Shown one piece after another: positions 17,511 to 25,748 of a stretch of DNA of 64,000 bases (position 1 is the first letter of the stretch; each line of letters begins with the position of its first letter). A model generated the notes under the pieces. The model did no database searches. It saw only the letters and a program-made list of their open reading frames with translations, and was not told where the DNA came from. Source of the stretch: Williamsia deligens (lineage in GTDB: Bacteria; Actinomycetota; Actinomycetes; Mycobacteriales; Mycobacteriaceae); assembly GCF_024171765.1 (NCBI RefSeq), contig NZ_JAMTCI010000002.1:124001-188000 (forward strand). The letters are read 5' to 3'. Position numbers and translations under genes: made by a program.

Positions 17511-18580
17511 AAGTCGAGGTGCGCCTGTGCAGCGGCCTCCCAGGTGAGCGACTGTGCGAGCCGGCGACCCGGTCCGGGGTCCGGTGATCCGCCGGTGACG
17601 CCCTGCGTCAGCGCATCGGCCAGTCCGGGGATGTCGGCGGCGTAGGAGACGCTGTCGCCGAACACCTCTCGCAACACCGGCAGGTCGCGGGTCACCACGG
17701 GCCGCCCGGCGGCGAGTGCCTCCATCGCGGCCAGCCCGAAACCCTCCTTGACCGACGGGAACGCGAACACGTCGCATGCGGCGACCAGGGACGGGAGTCG
17801 ATCCTCGGCGACGGGGCCCAGCACCGTCGGGTGGGCACCGAGTTCGTGCGCCCGCCGGTCGAAGGCCGCCCGGTACTCGCGGTAGTCGAACAGCGTCTCG
17901 CCGCCCGCGATCACCAACCCGAGGTCGGGATGGGTGACCCGCATCGCGGCCCACGCCTCGAGCAGGTCGAGAGTTCCCTTGCGGGGTTCGATGCCGCCGA
18001 CGGCGAGAACGAAGTCCCCCAGCTGATCTCGCCACCGCGTCCGTGCCGCGACGGCGGCGTCGTCGTCGGCCGCGGCTGCGGCGAACCTGCCGGCGTCGAC
18101 GCCGTTGGGGATGACGGTGGGGGTCAGGCCCCAGCCGTCGCGGACCTCGGTCGCCACCGCGGCCGAGACACAGATGTGGGCGTAGGGCTCCACGACCGCC
18201 TTCTCGTGGCAGCGGACGAGGACCGGTGTCGTGAAGGTGTCGAGGTGGTGGATGGTGCGGATGCAGCGGCCCACGGCGTTCGCGCTGATGCAGTCCTGGG
18301 CGTGGACGATGTCGAACTCGCGCGGGTCGACGGCGGCGCCGAGCGTGGCGATCGAGGCCACGATGCGGTCGGTGACCGACTGCCCCTCGCGGTCGGGGAA
18401 CGGCACGAGGCGTATGTCGACTCGCGGGTCGACGGGCCGGAAGAACCCGGGGTCACCGCCGCGTGCCAGTGACCACACGGTGACGTCGGCGCCGGCATCG
18501 GCCAGCGCCTCCGCGAGGTTCAACGTGTGGACCACTCCACCGCGGGGTCGTGTCGAGTAGGTGAGCAGCGCGATCTTCAC
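17486..18580 (-). CDS. MSMEG_0565 family glycosyltransferase (GT4-like)
   Basis: 364 residues, GT-B fold. N-terminal Gly-Gly-Val-Val-His-Thr-Leu-Asn-Leu acceptor loop near residues 14-22; C-terminal donor site with Gly-Gly-Ile-Glu-Pro-Arg-Lys-Gly near 203-210 and Pro-Ser-Val-Lys-Glu-Gly-Phe-Gly-Leu-Ala-Ala-Met-Glu-Ala, the E-x7-E motif of GT4 enzymes. This family is found with Nit1 nitrilase clusters, so a glycosylated product or intermediate is likely. GTG start overlaps the upstream stop as GTGA. It is the last gene of the nine-gene unit and overlaps the nucleoside hydrolase end by 25 bases. The sugar and acceptor are unknown. Confidence 0.88.
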   Translation of the reverse strand: MKIALLTYSTRPRGGVVHTLNLAEALADAGADVTVWSLARGGDPGFFRPVDPRVDIRLVPFPDREGQSVTDRIVASIATLGAAVDPREFDIVHAQDCISANAVGRCIRTIHHLDTFTTPVLVRCHEKAVVEPYAHICVSAAVATEVRDGWGLTPTVIPNGVDAGRFAAAAADDDAAVAARTRWRDQLGDFVLAVGGIEPRKGTLDLLEAWAAMRVTHPDLGLVIAGGETLFDYREYRAAFDRRAHELGAHPTVLGPVAEDRLPSLVAACDVFAFPSVKEGFGLAAMEALAAGRPVVTRDLPVLREVFGDSVSYAADIPGLADALTQGVTGGSPDPGPGRRLAQSLTWEAAAQAHLDFYGRNPPG

Positions 18581-19452
18581 GTCATCATCCGATCGGCCCC
18601 GGACGGGTCGGCGGTCTCGACTCCGACCCGGTAGGTGTCCTCGCGTCGTTCTCTGAGGTGGTCGAGAACACGACGCGCACGGGCGATCTCGGCGGCGATG
18701 TCCATCGTGACGGTGGCCACCCCGCCTTTCGACCGCGTCGTGGCGAGGACCTCCCCACCGGGGCCGACCACCTTGGCCTGGCCGAGGAAGCGCAGGCTGC
18801 CCATGACGCCGGTCTGGTTGGCGGAGACCACGACCACCTGGTTCTCGGCGGCTCGTGCCGCGTCGTACAGGTCGAAGAGGCGGGACTGCCGATCCGCCGG
18901 CAGCTGGGAGGCGCGGTCGGTGATGCTGGCCGGCCACGCCGAGAGAGTGGCGACGACGTGCGCACCGTCGAGTGCGAGGGTCCGCGCCGACTCGGGGAAG
19001 GTCTTGTCGTAGTCGATGAGCATCCCCATGCGTCCGACCGGGGTGTCGAACGCCGCGAACCGGTCCCCGGGGACGAAAGCCTGTGCCTCGCCCACGGGTT
19101 GGTGCACCTTGCGATGCACGCCGAGCACACCGTCCCCCGTCAGGCAGACGGCGGTGTTGTGGAGGCGGCCGCCCTGCGCCCCCTCGGTGAGACCGAGGCA
19201 CACGGTCATGTCGCCGGCGGCGGCCGCGATGGAGCCGAGTTCGTGGCCGTCGACGTCGACCGGTGGGGGCAGCTCCGTGAGGTCGGGGTCACGCAGATCG
19301 CCTATGTAGCCTCCGAGGCAGGCGTGCGGCAGGACGAGCAGTGCGACACCGTCGCGCCGGGCGGCCTCCACGATGCCGAGCACCTTCGCCACGGACCGGT
19401 CGAGGTCGCGGCCGAAGTGGGCGGCGACGGCGCCGAGGACGATCGGGGTCAC
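18577..19452 (-). CDS. Carbon-nitrogen hydrolase-fold protein lacking catalytic Glu and Cys (pseudo-nitrilase)
   Basis: 291 residues, clearly a nitrilase-superfamily fold and a close relative of the intact nitrilase at 25741-26622: shared blocks include Arg-Lys-Val-His-Gln-Pro, Leu-Ser-Ala-Trp-Pro-Ala, Gly-Ser-Leu-Arg and Ala-Lys-Val-Val. Of the Glu-Lys-Cys triad only K115 remains. The Glu position is H43 (Leu-Pro-His-Ala-Cys) and the nucleophile Cys is D147 (Leu-Ile-Asp-Tyr-Asp-Lys). Both substitutions need at least two base changes, so they are not simple read errors. The gene is intact and coupled to its neighbours, which suggests a conserved non-nitrilase role such as a partner subunit or binding protein. 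Start GTG 19452, 10 bases after the GNAT-AIR gene. Confidence 0.88.
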   Translation of the reverse strand: MTPIVLGAVAAHFGRDLDRSVAKVLGIVEAARRDGVALLVLPHACLGGYIGDLRDPDLTELPPPVDVDGHELGSIAAAAGDMTVCLGLTEGAQGGRLHNTAVCLTGDGVLGVHRKVHQPVGEAQAFVPGDRFAAFDTPVGRMGMLIDYDKTFPESARTLALDGAHVVATLSAWPASITDRASQLPADRQSRLFDLYDAARAAENQVVVVSANQTGVMGSLRFLGQAKVVGPGGEVLATTRSKGGVATVTMDIAAEIARARRVLDHLRERREDTYRVGVETADPSGADRMMT

Positions 19453-19462
19453 GGCGGTGCTC

Positions 19463-20944
19463 TCACGCCCGGCCGAGGCCGGTGACCGAGGCCGCGATCG
19501 CCACCGTCTCGACGCCGTCGGGCCACCTGAGACGCACGCCCGGCTCGGCGGTGAGATGTCCGCAGGCGGCGCTGACGACGCCGCCGGGCAGCGTCGCGGC
19601 CGGTGCGTCGGCTGCGTCGCCGGAGTCGGCGGTCAGCATCCCGAATCCGGGGAAGCAGGTCAGCCAGGACCCCATGTCGGCCCCGGACGGTCGTGGAGTG
19701 GCGGCCACGTCGATGCAGGCGCCCGTCCCACCGGCCTCGGCGAGCATCCCGGTGGTCCCGACGACACCCGCCATGGACACGTCCTTCGCCGCATGGGGCG
19801 ACATCCGCGCGACCAGGCCCGTCAGCGCCCGGAGATCCTGTGGTGGACGCGCAGAGGTCGAGTCCCACTGCGCGCCGGTGTACCCCGGCCTCCATCCGCC
19901 GGTGAGGTCGGCGGTGAGCCGCAGAATGTCGCCCACTCGCCCTCCTCCACCGGGCACGGGGGTGGACGTCCGACCCAGAGCGGTGACGGCCACCGACGCC
20001 GGCACCCCGACCTGGGTGTGTCCCCCCAGCACGGGGACGTCCCACGCCGCCGATGCGGCGGCGACACCACGGATGATGCGGGTCAGTTGTGAGGTGGTGC
20101 GGGCTCCGACCGCGTCGAGCAGGGCTGTCGGGGCCGCTCCCATCGCGATGAGGTCGTTGAGGTTGACCAGGACCGAACACCATCCCGCCCACCACGGGTC
20201 CCTGTCGACCATCGACGGCAGGATCGCGTCACACGCGGCCACGACGTCCGTGCCGGGCACGGGCACACCGTCGTCGCCGACGAACCCCCGCGGTCCCAGA
20301 CCGGCGGGATGCCCGCGCAACGGCTCCAGGACGTCGGCCAGGAACGCCTTGGCACCGTCCGCGGTGCGTTGCAGCCGGTCCATCGGACGACGCATGTGGA
20401 CATGGGGCACACTGCCTATCGCCGTGTCACCGTGCGACGTCCACCCGAGTCGGTGGAAGAGACCACGATGGCGTGCGTTCACACAGGCGTCGAACCGGAG
20501 GACGCCACGGTTCTCCGCGTGGGCGACAGCCGCACGCACGAGCGCCGAAGCGATCTCGGTGCCGCGTCGGTGGGGGGCGACCACGAGGCGGCTCCCGGTC
20601 CACCAGCCGAGGTCGTGCTCCCCCACCGGCGCGATGCGGACCCCGCCGACGACGTCGCCGTCGGCGTCCACGGCGACGAGCACCACCGTCCGCTCGTCGA
20701 GGTCGATCTCGTCGACGTCGCTGTGCGAGAACACCTGCTGGGTGTCGACGAACACCGCACGGCGGAGCTGTCGGTACTGCGCGTGCTGCGCGGCGGTCTC
20801 GGCGGTGGTGACGAGGAACCCGGGGCTGCGCGCACCGCGAGGGCTTGGCAGGCCCTCCAGGATCGACATCGGCCCGGTGGTCGCGAGGCGGGACACCACA
20901 TCGGCGTCGATCGTGCCGTCGATGGTCTGCCCGCCGCCGATCAT
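19463..20944 (-). CDS. MSMEG_0567/Sll0787-type fusion: GNAT acetyltransferase plus AIR synthase-like domain
   Basis: 493 residues. About 45-165 is a GNAT domain (Arg-Leu-Val-Val-Ala-Pro-His-Arg-Arg-Gly-Thr-Glu-Ile acetyl-CoA loop, Gly-Trp near 158). About 185-490 resembles AIR synthase/selenophosphate synthetase proteins, with an Asn-Leu-Asn-Asp-Leu-Ile-Ala-Met-Gly-Ala-Ala-Pro motif and a Gly-Gly-His-Thr-Gln motif for ATP and metal. In Synechocystis and Pseudomonas Nit1 clusters these are two separate genes (NitE and NitF). The start overlaps the radical SAM stop as ATGA. It suggests acetylation and ATP-dependent phosphorylation or cyclisation of one intermediate; the chemistry is unproven. 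Confidence 0.9.
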   Translation of the reverse strand: MIGGGQTIDGTIDADVVSRLATTGPMSILEGLPSPRGARSPGFLVTTAETAAQHAQYRQLRRAVFVDTQQVFSHSDVDEIDLDERTVVLVAVDADGDVVGGVRIAPVGEHDLGWWTGSRLVVAPHRRGTEIASALVRAAVAHAENRGVLRFDACVNARHRGLFHRLGWTSHGDTAIGSVPHVHMRRPMDRLQRTADGAKAFLADVLEPLRGHPAGLGPRGFVGDDGVPVPGTDVVAACDAILPSMVDRDPWWAGWCSVLVNLNDLIAMGAAPTALLDAVGARTTSQLTRIIRGVAAASAAWDVPVLGGHTQVGVPASVAVTALGRTSTPVPGGGGRVGDILRLTADLTGGWRPGYTGAQWDSTSARPPQDLRALTGLVARMSPHAAKDVSMAGVVGTTGMLAEAGGTGACIDVAATPRPSGADMGSWLTCFPGFGMLTADSGDAADAPAATLPGGVVSAACGHLTAEPGVRLRWPDGVETVAIAASVTGLGRA

Positions 20945-21996
20945 CCGCCCACCGCCGGTAGGACGCTGCACGCACCGCAGGCGGCACATCCGGCGCGCTG
21001 GTCCGCTCCGGCCATCCCGGCGACCACCAGACCGTCGGCGACCGCGCGGGCGACCTTCTCGTACACCGCTGCGTCCGGGGGGCCGGCGCGATCGATCTCG
21101 ACGGCCAGTGACCCGGGATGCGGACGGTACGGGACCACGAAGGGATAGACGCCCATGTCGATGAGTTCGCCTGCCCCTGCGACCATCTCGTCGGGATCCT
21201 CGCCGAGGCCGACGATGAGGTAGGTCGAGACCTGGTTGTGCCCGAACACCCGGACGGCCTCCGCCCAGGCCGCGCGGTACTCCGCCAGCGGGACGGTCGC
21301 CTTCCCGGGCATCCACCGACGCCGGACGTCGTCGTCGAGGGATTCGACGTGGATGCCGATCGCGTCGGCGCCGGCGTCGCGGAGTTCGGTGATGACGGCG
21401 AGATCGGCCGGAGGCTCGCACTGCACCTGGATCGGGAGCTCCGGTACCGCTGCACGCACCGCGCGGACGCAGCGGGCGAGATGCACCGCACCCCGGTCAC
21501 GCCCGTTCGAGGTCCCGGTCGTCATCACCATCTGCGTCACGCCGTCGAGATCGACCGCGGCCCTGGCGACATCCGCGAGGTCCGACGGACGTTTCACCGC
21601 CACCGTCGATCCCGCGCGCAGCGATTCCTCGATGGTGCAGAACCGACACCGCTGATCGGGGGCGTAGCGGACGCAGGTCTGCACGACGGTGGTGGCGAGG
21701 ACGTCGCGACCGTGCAGGCGTGCGATCTTCTCGTAGGCCACGCCGTCCGCGGTGTGGCCGTCGTAGAAGCGTGGTCGCGCGATCGTCTGGACCGTCATGC
21801 CGGTCTCCGACCCGTCCATGAGGATCCGGTCGCCGTCGAAGACATACGGGCTGAGCGGGTTCCGCGGTATCGCCGCATGGAGTCCGTCGACGACGAGATG
21901 ACCGTCGGCACTGGGCCCGGCGCCCGCACCGCGGGACACCGGTGGGTCGCCGCGGATGCCGAGCAGGGCCAGGTCGACGCGGGTGGAGACCGACAT
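20941..21996 (-). CDS. MSMEG_0568 family radical SAM protein
   Basis: 351 residues. The cluster motif is unusual: C108, C117 and C120, a C-x8-C-x2-C spacing instead of C-x3-C-x2-C. A second cysteine group C337, C340, C343 (CxxCxxC) near the C-terminus could bind an auxiliary Fe-S cluster. Glu/Asp-rich and Gly-rich strands typical of a partial TIM barrel follow the motif. It corresponds to NitD of the Nit1C cluster, which has been tied genetically to cyanide assimilation in Pseudomonas; the reaction is not known. It begins 6 bases after the MSMEG_0572-type gene and overlaps the fusion gene downstream. Confidence 0.92.
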   Translation of the reverse strand: MSVSTRVDLALLGIRGDPPVSRGAGAGPSADGHLVVDGLHAAIPRNPLSPYVFDGDRILMDGSETGMTVQTIARPRFYDGHTADGVAYEKIARLHGRDVLATTVVQTCVRYAPDQRCRFCTIEESLRAGSTVAVKRPSDLADVARAAVDLDGVTQMVMTTGTSNGRDRGAVHLARCVRAVRAAVPELPIQVQCEPPADLAVITELRDAGADAIGIHVESLDDDVRRRWMPGKATVPLAEYRAAWAEAVRVFGHNQVSTYLIVGLGEDPDEMVAGAGELIDMGVYPFVVPYRPHPGSLAVEIDRAGPPDAAVYEKVARAVADGLVVAGMAGADQRAGCAACGACSVLPAVGG

Positions 21997-22002
21997 CGTC
22001 GA

Positions 22003-22527
22003 TCAGACCATGTAGGTGGAGTTGATGATCGCGCCCTTGCGGGCGTAGTGGATCACCGCGTCCTGGACGTCGAGCGGGTGCGCCGGGATGACGCCGGCGA
22101 TGAGGTCTTCCTCGCGTCCGCCGTGCAGGGCGAGGCCGAAGCGGCAGCAGTAGACGGTGCCGCCCTCGCCGATGAAGGTCTCCAGCGAGTTGTTGATGTT
22201 CTGCTCACCCGGGAACCCCGAGTCACCGGTCGTCGGGAACCCCCGTGTCGCCAGACAGTTGATGGCGCCGGGACCGTAGAAGTAGATGGCGGACTCGAAT
22301 CCCTTGCGCAGGGCGCGGGTCGCCTGCAGGACGGCGACGAAGCTGACCGACGACTCGTGGGCGATGCCGTGGACCATCGTGAAGTAGGTCTCGCCGTCCT
22401 CCGCCTGGTAGTCGGGGAAGAGTTTCGTCCCACCGTAGATGTTCGAACCCTTCGGCAGCGACGGGTGCGGGATCTCGGCGAGGGACGTGGCGATGTTGGC
22501 GGCGATGGTGTCGTCGATCTCGGACAT
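22003..22527 (-). CDS. MSMEG_0572 (Sll0783) family nitrogen starvation response protein
   Basis: 174 residues. Compact alpha/beta protein with Tyr-Phe-Tyr-Gly-Pro-Gly-Ala near 89-95, a Tyr-Cys-Cys-Arg-Phe-Gly motif near 131-136 and a conserved C-terminus ending in Asn-Ser-Thr-Tyr-Met-Val. Sll0783 in Synechocystis is strongly induced by nitrogen starvation and affects polyhydroxybutyrate; the biochemical role is unknown. Start ATG 22527 is preceded by GGAGG inside a GGAGGACCTCC palindrome that abuts the start codon. A 113-base gap separates it from the upstream ligase gene, so an internal promoter is possible. Confidence 0.92.
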   Translation of the reverse strand: MSEIDDTIAANIATSLAEIPHPSLPKGSNIYGGTKLFPDYQAEDGETYFTMVHGIAHESSVSFVAVLQATRALRKGFESAIYFYGPGAINCLATRGFPTTGDSGFPGEQNINNSLETFIGEGGTVYCCRFGLALHGGREEDLIAGVIPAHPLDVQDAVIHYARKGAIINSTYMV

Positions 22528-22640
22528 GGAGGTCCTCCGGGGCAGAATCGGTGTGGAACCGCGAGCCGGGGTCCGGCCCTCGTGGACACCAGTCAACGGT
22601 GATCCGGTTGCACAGTGGTTCTGTGCGGAACAACGCTGCG

Positions 22641-24137
22641 TTACAACGAGACTCGTGTGTTGCCACGAGGTTTCGGTGTGCGCACGGTCCGCCGCACCTT
22701 GCCGGCGCTGTCGCGGATGGGGCGCCGTTGGACGTCGATCCGTCCCGCCGCGCAGTGGCGGCCGAGCACCGCGTGCGCGAACGTGCGGACAGATGCGTCG
22801 ACACCGTCGTCGGACCCGTCGATGTCGACGACGGCGTGCAGGGCCGGCCGGCCTCCGTCGGCGGGGTGCACCACGCAGTCCGCGACCGCGGCGTGGGTCA
22901 TCAGCTCCGCCTCCACTGCGGCGAGGTCCACGGTGCGTTCGCCGCACGGGATGCGGTCGGTCGCGCGGCCGACCAGGTGGAGATAGCCGTCCTGGTCGAG
23001 GAATCCCAGATCGCCTGCGGTGTCCCAGCCGTCGGCCGTACGAGCAGACCGTCCACCGACGTAGTCGTAGCGGGGCGGCCCACCGCGACGCATCCAGACG
23101 GTCCCCACCTCCCCCGCGGGCAGCGTGCGGCCCGCGTCGTCCCGGATGCTGATAGCGGTGTCGCCGACACCGCGACCGACGCTGCCGGGTCTTCTCAGCC
23201 ACTCGTCCCCACGGATCATGGTGAGCCCGAACGATTCGCTGCTGGCGTAGACCTCGACGACGCGCTCCGCGCCGAGCCAGTCGATGAGCGCCTGCTTGTC
23301 CGCGGGATCGCACGGGCCGCCGATGTGCAGCACGGTCTGCAGGGTCGGCAGATCGGCGCGCGTCGAGGCCGGGACGCGGACGAGGCGCCGCAAGAGTGTC
23401 GGGGAGGCGAGGGCCCAGGTGACCTCGTGTCGACGGATGACGTCGGGGAGCTCGGCGACCGGCATGCCGGTCGCCAGGACGATCCGGTGGTCGGTCATCA
23501 CGCCGCGCATCGCGTAGGTGAACGCGGCGGAGTGCCACAGGTCGGAGGTGATGAGCTGCACCGACCGCCGCGGGAGGAAGTCCGCGATCGGCCGGTCGGG
23601 GTCGAATCGTGCCGGTGCGGTGGAACGCACGATCTTCCGCGTGCCGGTGCTGCCGGAGGTGGTCGTGGCCTTCCACGACCTGGCCGCGATCCCGGACGTC
23701 GCGACCGTGTCGGTGGACGGGGCCGGCGTGGTCGGCACGTCCCCTGCGGGAACACACGGGAGGGCCGACCCCGGCGGCCGATGGCCGATCACCGCGGTCG
23801 GACACGCCAGGGCGTCGAGATGCCGCCGTTCCGTCACCGACATCCGCGGGTCGACGGGGAGAGGGGTGGCCCCGGCCGTCCAGACGGCGACCGTCGCGAC
23901 GACGGCGTCGATGGTGGTGGGCATGGACACGGTGACGAGATCGTCGCGGCTCACGCCGATGACCTGCAGCCGTCGAGCGAGTGCGGCGGCGGCCGTCGCG
24001 AGGGCACGCGCCGTCATGGTCGTGCCCGTGCGGGCGTCGACCACCACCACGTCCTCGGGTCGGCGACGGGCGCGGTCGGCGACGAGGTCGCCGATGGACC
24101 TCTCCCCCGTCGCCGATCCGAATGCGTCCGGTGTCAT
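22641..24137 (-). CDS. AMP-forming acid-CoA ligase-like protein in the Nit1 cluster
   Basis: 498 residues of the ANL superfamily. ATP loop Thr-Thr-Ser-Gly-Ser-Thr-Gly-Thr-Arg-Lys near 180-189, a Tyr-Ala-Ser-Ser-Glu-Ser motif, Thr-Ala-Gly-Asp-Leu-Gly with the ribose Asp, and a late Gly-Lys-Val-Arg with the catalytic Lys. The C-terminal domain ends soon after. It starts one base after the flavoprotein stop, so it is clearly part of the operon. It activates an unknown carboxylate as an adenylate; whether the acceptor is CoA, a carrier or an amine cannot be read. No carrier protein gene is present nearby. Confidence 0.88.
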   Translation of the reverse strand: MTPDAFGSATGERSIGDLVADRARRRPEDVVVVDARTGTTMTARALATAAAALARRLQVIGVSRDDLVTVSMPTTIDAVVATVAVWTAGATPLPVDPRMSVTERRHLDALACPTAVIGHRPPGSALPCVPAGDVPTTPAPSTDTVATSGIAARSWKATTTSGSTGTRKIVRSTAPARFDPDRPIADFLPRRSVQLITSDLWHSAAFTYAMRGVMTDHRIVLATGMPVAELPDVIRRHEVTWALASPTLLRRLVRVPASTRADLPTLQTVLHIGGPCDPADKQALIDWLGAERVVEVYASSESFGLTMIRGDEWLRRPGSVGRGVGDTAISIRDDAGRTLPAGEVGTVWMRRGGPPRYDYVGGRSARTADGWDTAGDLGFLDQDGYLHLVGRATDRIPCGERTVDLAAVEAELMTHAAVADCVVHPADGGRPALHAVVDIDGSDDGVDASVRTFAHAVLGRHCAAGRIDVQRRPIRDSAGKVRRTVRTPKPRGNTRVSL

Positions 24138-24138
24138 C

Positions 24139-25422
24139 TCATCCGTTCGCGGCGAGGCGCAGTCCGCTGCGTGTCCCGATCCTGCCGCCGATCACCTCCG
24201 CCACATGGCGGGCGTCGGTGTCGATGCCGAGGAACCGGCCCGAACCCCACGTGTGCATCCACGGCAGGCCGATGAAGCTGAGACCCGGGACCTCGGTGAC
24301 GCCGCGCGTCTGCATGGGACGCCCCGCGCCGTCGAAGGCGCTGGCCTCGATCCACGACCAGTCCGGCCGGTAGCCGATGCACCAGATCACCGTGGTGATC
24401 CCGGCGGCGTCGATGTCGATGCTGGTGGGATCGGTGGCGGGTTCCCACACCGGGCTGTAGCGCGACGGGGCGGGTGCGTCGATGCCCTCACGCTCTATGA
24501 AGCGGTCGATGTCGGCGCAGATCGAGTTGTAGGTGGCGTCAGCGGCGTCCAGAGCCGCCGTCAGTGTGGGGGCGGCGTGGAGATGGGTGCCGTCGCAGTC
24601 GGTGAGTGCGCCGTAGAGCTGCATGCCCTCGAGGGCGAAGGCACGCAGGTCGACATCGCGTCCGCCGTCGCGTCCGGTGACGTAGTGGTTGGTCTTCTCG
24701 CGGGCGGGTGCGCCGCCGGGGTACTGGGCGACGGGGGTGTCGTAGAGACCCATGTCCGCCAACCAGGTCATGACGTCCCGACCGCGGTACCTCCGGGCGA
24801 CCCGCGGCGCCCCACCGACGGCGAGGTGCACGGAGCGGCCGGCGAGGTGGAGGTCCTCGGCGATCTGCGCGCCGGATTGGCCGGTGCCGACGACGAGGAC
24901 GGCGCCGTCGGGCAGGTCTGCGGGGTTGCGGTACTGCTCGGCGTGCATCTGGTGGACGCCGGCAGGGATGCGGGCGGCGAACGGTGGGATCACGGGCACC
25001 TGATAGCCGCCGGTGGCGACGACGACCTCGTCGCACGTCAGCTCCGTCGGCTCGCCCCCGTCCGTCGGGTTCAAAGACAGCGCGAAACCGCCCGTGGTGT
25101 CGTGACGGAGTCGGGTGACGGTGGTGTGCGTGCGCACCGGCGGGCGGGATTTCTCCAGCCACCGGTCCAGCCACGCGACCACCTCGTCGCGGGTCATGAA
25201 CCCGTCGGGGTCCTCCCCGTCGTAGGCGTGGCCCGGCAGACGGCAGTGCCAGTTCGGGGTCACGAGTGTGAACGCGTCCCAACGGGTGTCGGCCCAGTGG
25301 TGCATCGGGGTCTCGGATTCGAGCACGACGTGGTCGACACCGGACTGCGCGAGATACCAGCTGACGGACAGCCCCGCCTGCCCGCCACCGACGATCGCGA
25401 CGGTGACGTGATCGGCGCTCAT
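24139..25422 (-). CDS. MSMEG_0569 family flavin-dependent oxidoreductase
   Basis: 427 residues. FAD loop Gly-Gly-Gly-Gln-Ala-Gly at 12-17, a second dinucleotide loop Val-Gly-Thr-Gly-Gln-Ser-Gly near 183-189, and a C-terminal Gly-Tyr-Arg-Pro-Asp-Trp region, as in flavin monooxygenases of the FMO/CzcO type that use NADPH. It corresponds to NitH of the Nit1C cluster. Probably oxygenates an N- or C-centre of the cluster intermediate; the substrate is unknown. Start overlaps the preceding stop as ATGA. Confidence 0.92.
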   Translation of the reverse strand: MSADHVTVAIVGGGQAGLSVSWYLAQSGVDHVVLESETPMHHWADTRWDAFTLVTPNWHCRLPGHAYDGEDPDGFMTRDEVVAWLDRWLEKSRPPVRTHTTVTRLRHDTTGGFALSLNPTDGGEPTELTCDEVVVATGGYQVPVIPPFAARIPAGVHQMHAEQYRNPADLPDGAVLVVGTGQSGAQIAEDLHLAGRSVHLAVGGAPRVARRYRGRDVMTWLADMGLYDTPVAQYPGGAPAREKTNHYVTGRDGGRDVDLRAFALEGMQLYGALTDCDGTHLHAAPTLTAALDAADATYNSICADIDRFIEREGIDAPAPSRYSPVWEPATDPTSIDIDAAGITTVIWCIGYRPDWSWIEASAFDGAGRPMQTRGVTEVPGLSFIGLPWMHTWGSGRFLGIDTDARHVAEVIGGRIGTRSGLRLAANG

Positions 25423-25748
25423 CGGCGGGCCCCGGCTGATGTGGCCGAGGAGGTCTCGGCGGGGAGCGGAGGATGCATCGCGAGGACGGTCATGATCGCG
25501 TCGGCCGCGAAATCCGCTGCACGCTCGGTGATGTGCTCGGCGGTGGCCATCGCCGAGGTGCACGCGAACCCGTACTTCGCGCGGACACGCTCGGCGGCCA
25601 CTGCGAGGGCCTCGGTCGCACGCGTGGTGAAGTCGGTGACGGTGTAGTCGGAGCCGGCCTGCAGGTGATCGTGCATGACCAGGCTCGGCGAGTAGCAGTC
25701 GTCGAGGGTGCCGTCGGGCCAGCGGACGGTCACTGTCATCTCAGGCAT
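25419..25748 (-). CDS. MSMEG_0570 family nitrogen starvation response protein
   Basis: 109 residues. Begins Met-Pro-Glu-Met and carries Val-Arg-Trp-Pro-Asp-Gly near 8-13 and Cys-Tyr-Ser-Pro-Ser near 18-22, typical of this small family (NitG type). ATG 25748 is chosen because the Met-Pro-Glu-Met opening is common in the family as I recall it; it overlaps the nitrilase end by 8 bases. ATG 25739 would avoid the overlap. No enzymatic motif; it may be a carrier, chaperone or subunit. Confidence 0.88.
   Translation of the reverse strand: MPEMTVTVRWPDGTLDDCYSPSLVMHDHLQAGSDYTVTDFTTRATEALAVAAERVRAKYGFACTSAMATAEHITERAADFAADAIMTVLAMHPPLPAETSSATSAGARR

Noticed and set aside
22528-22660. Second GlnR site before the MSMEG_0572-type gene
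   Set aside because: A single GTTAC element at the end of the ligase gene has no partner half-site at 11-base spacing.
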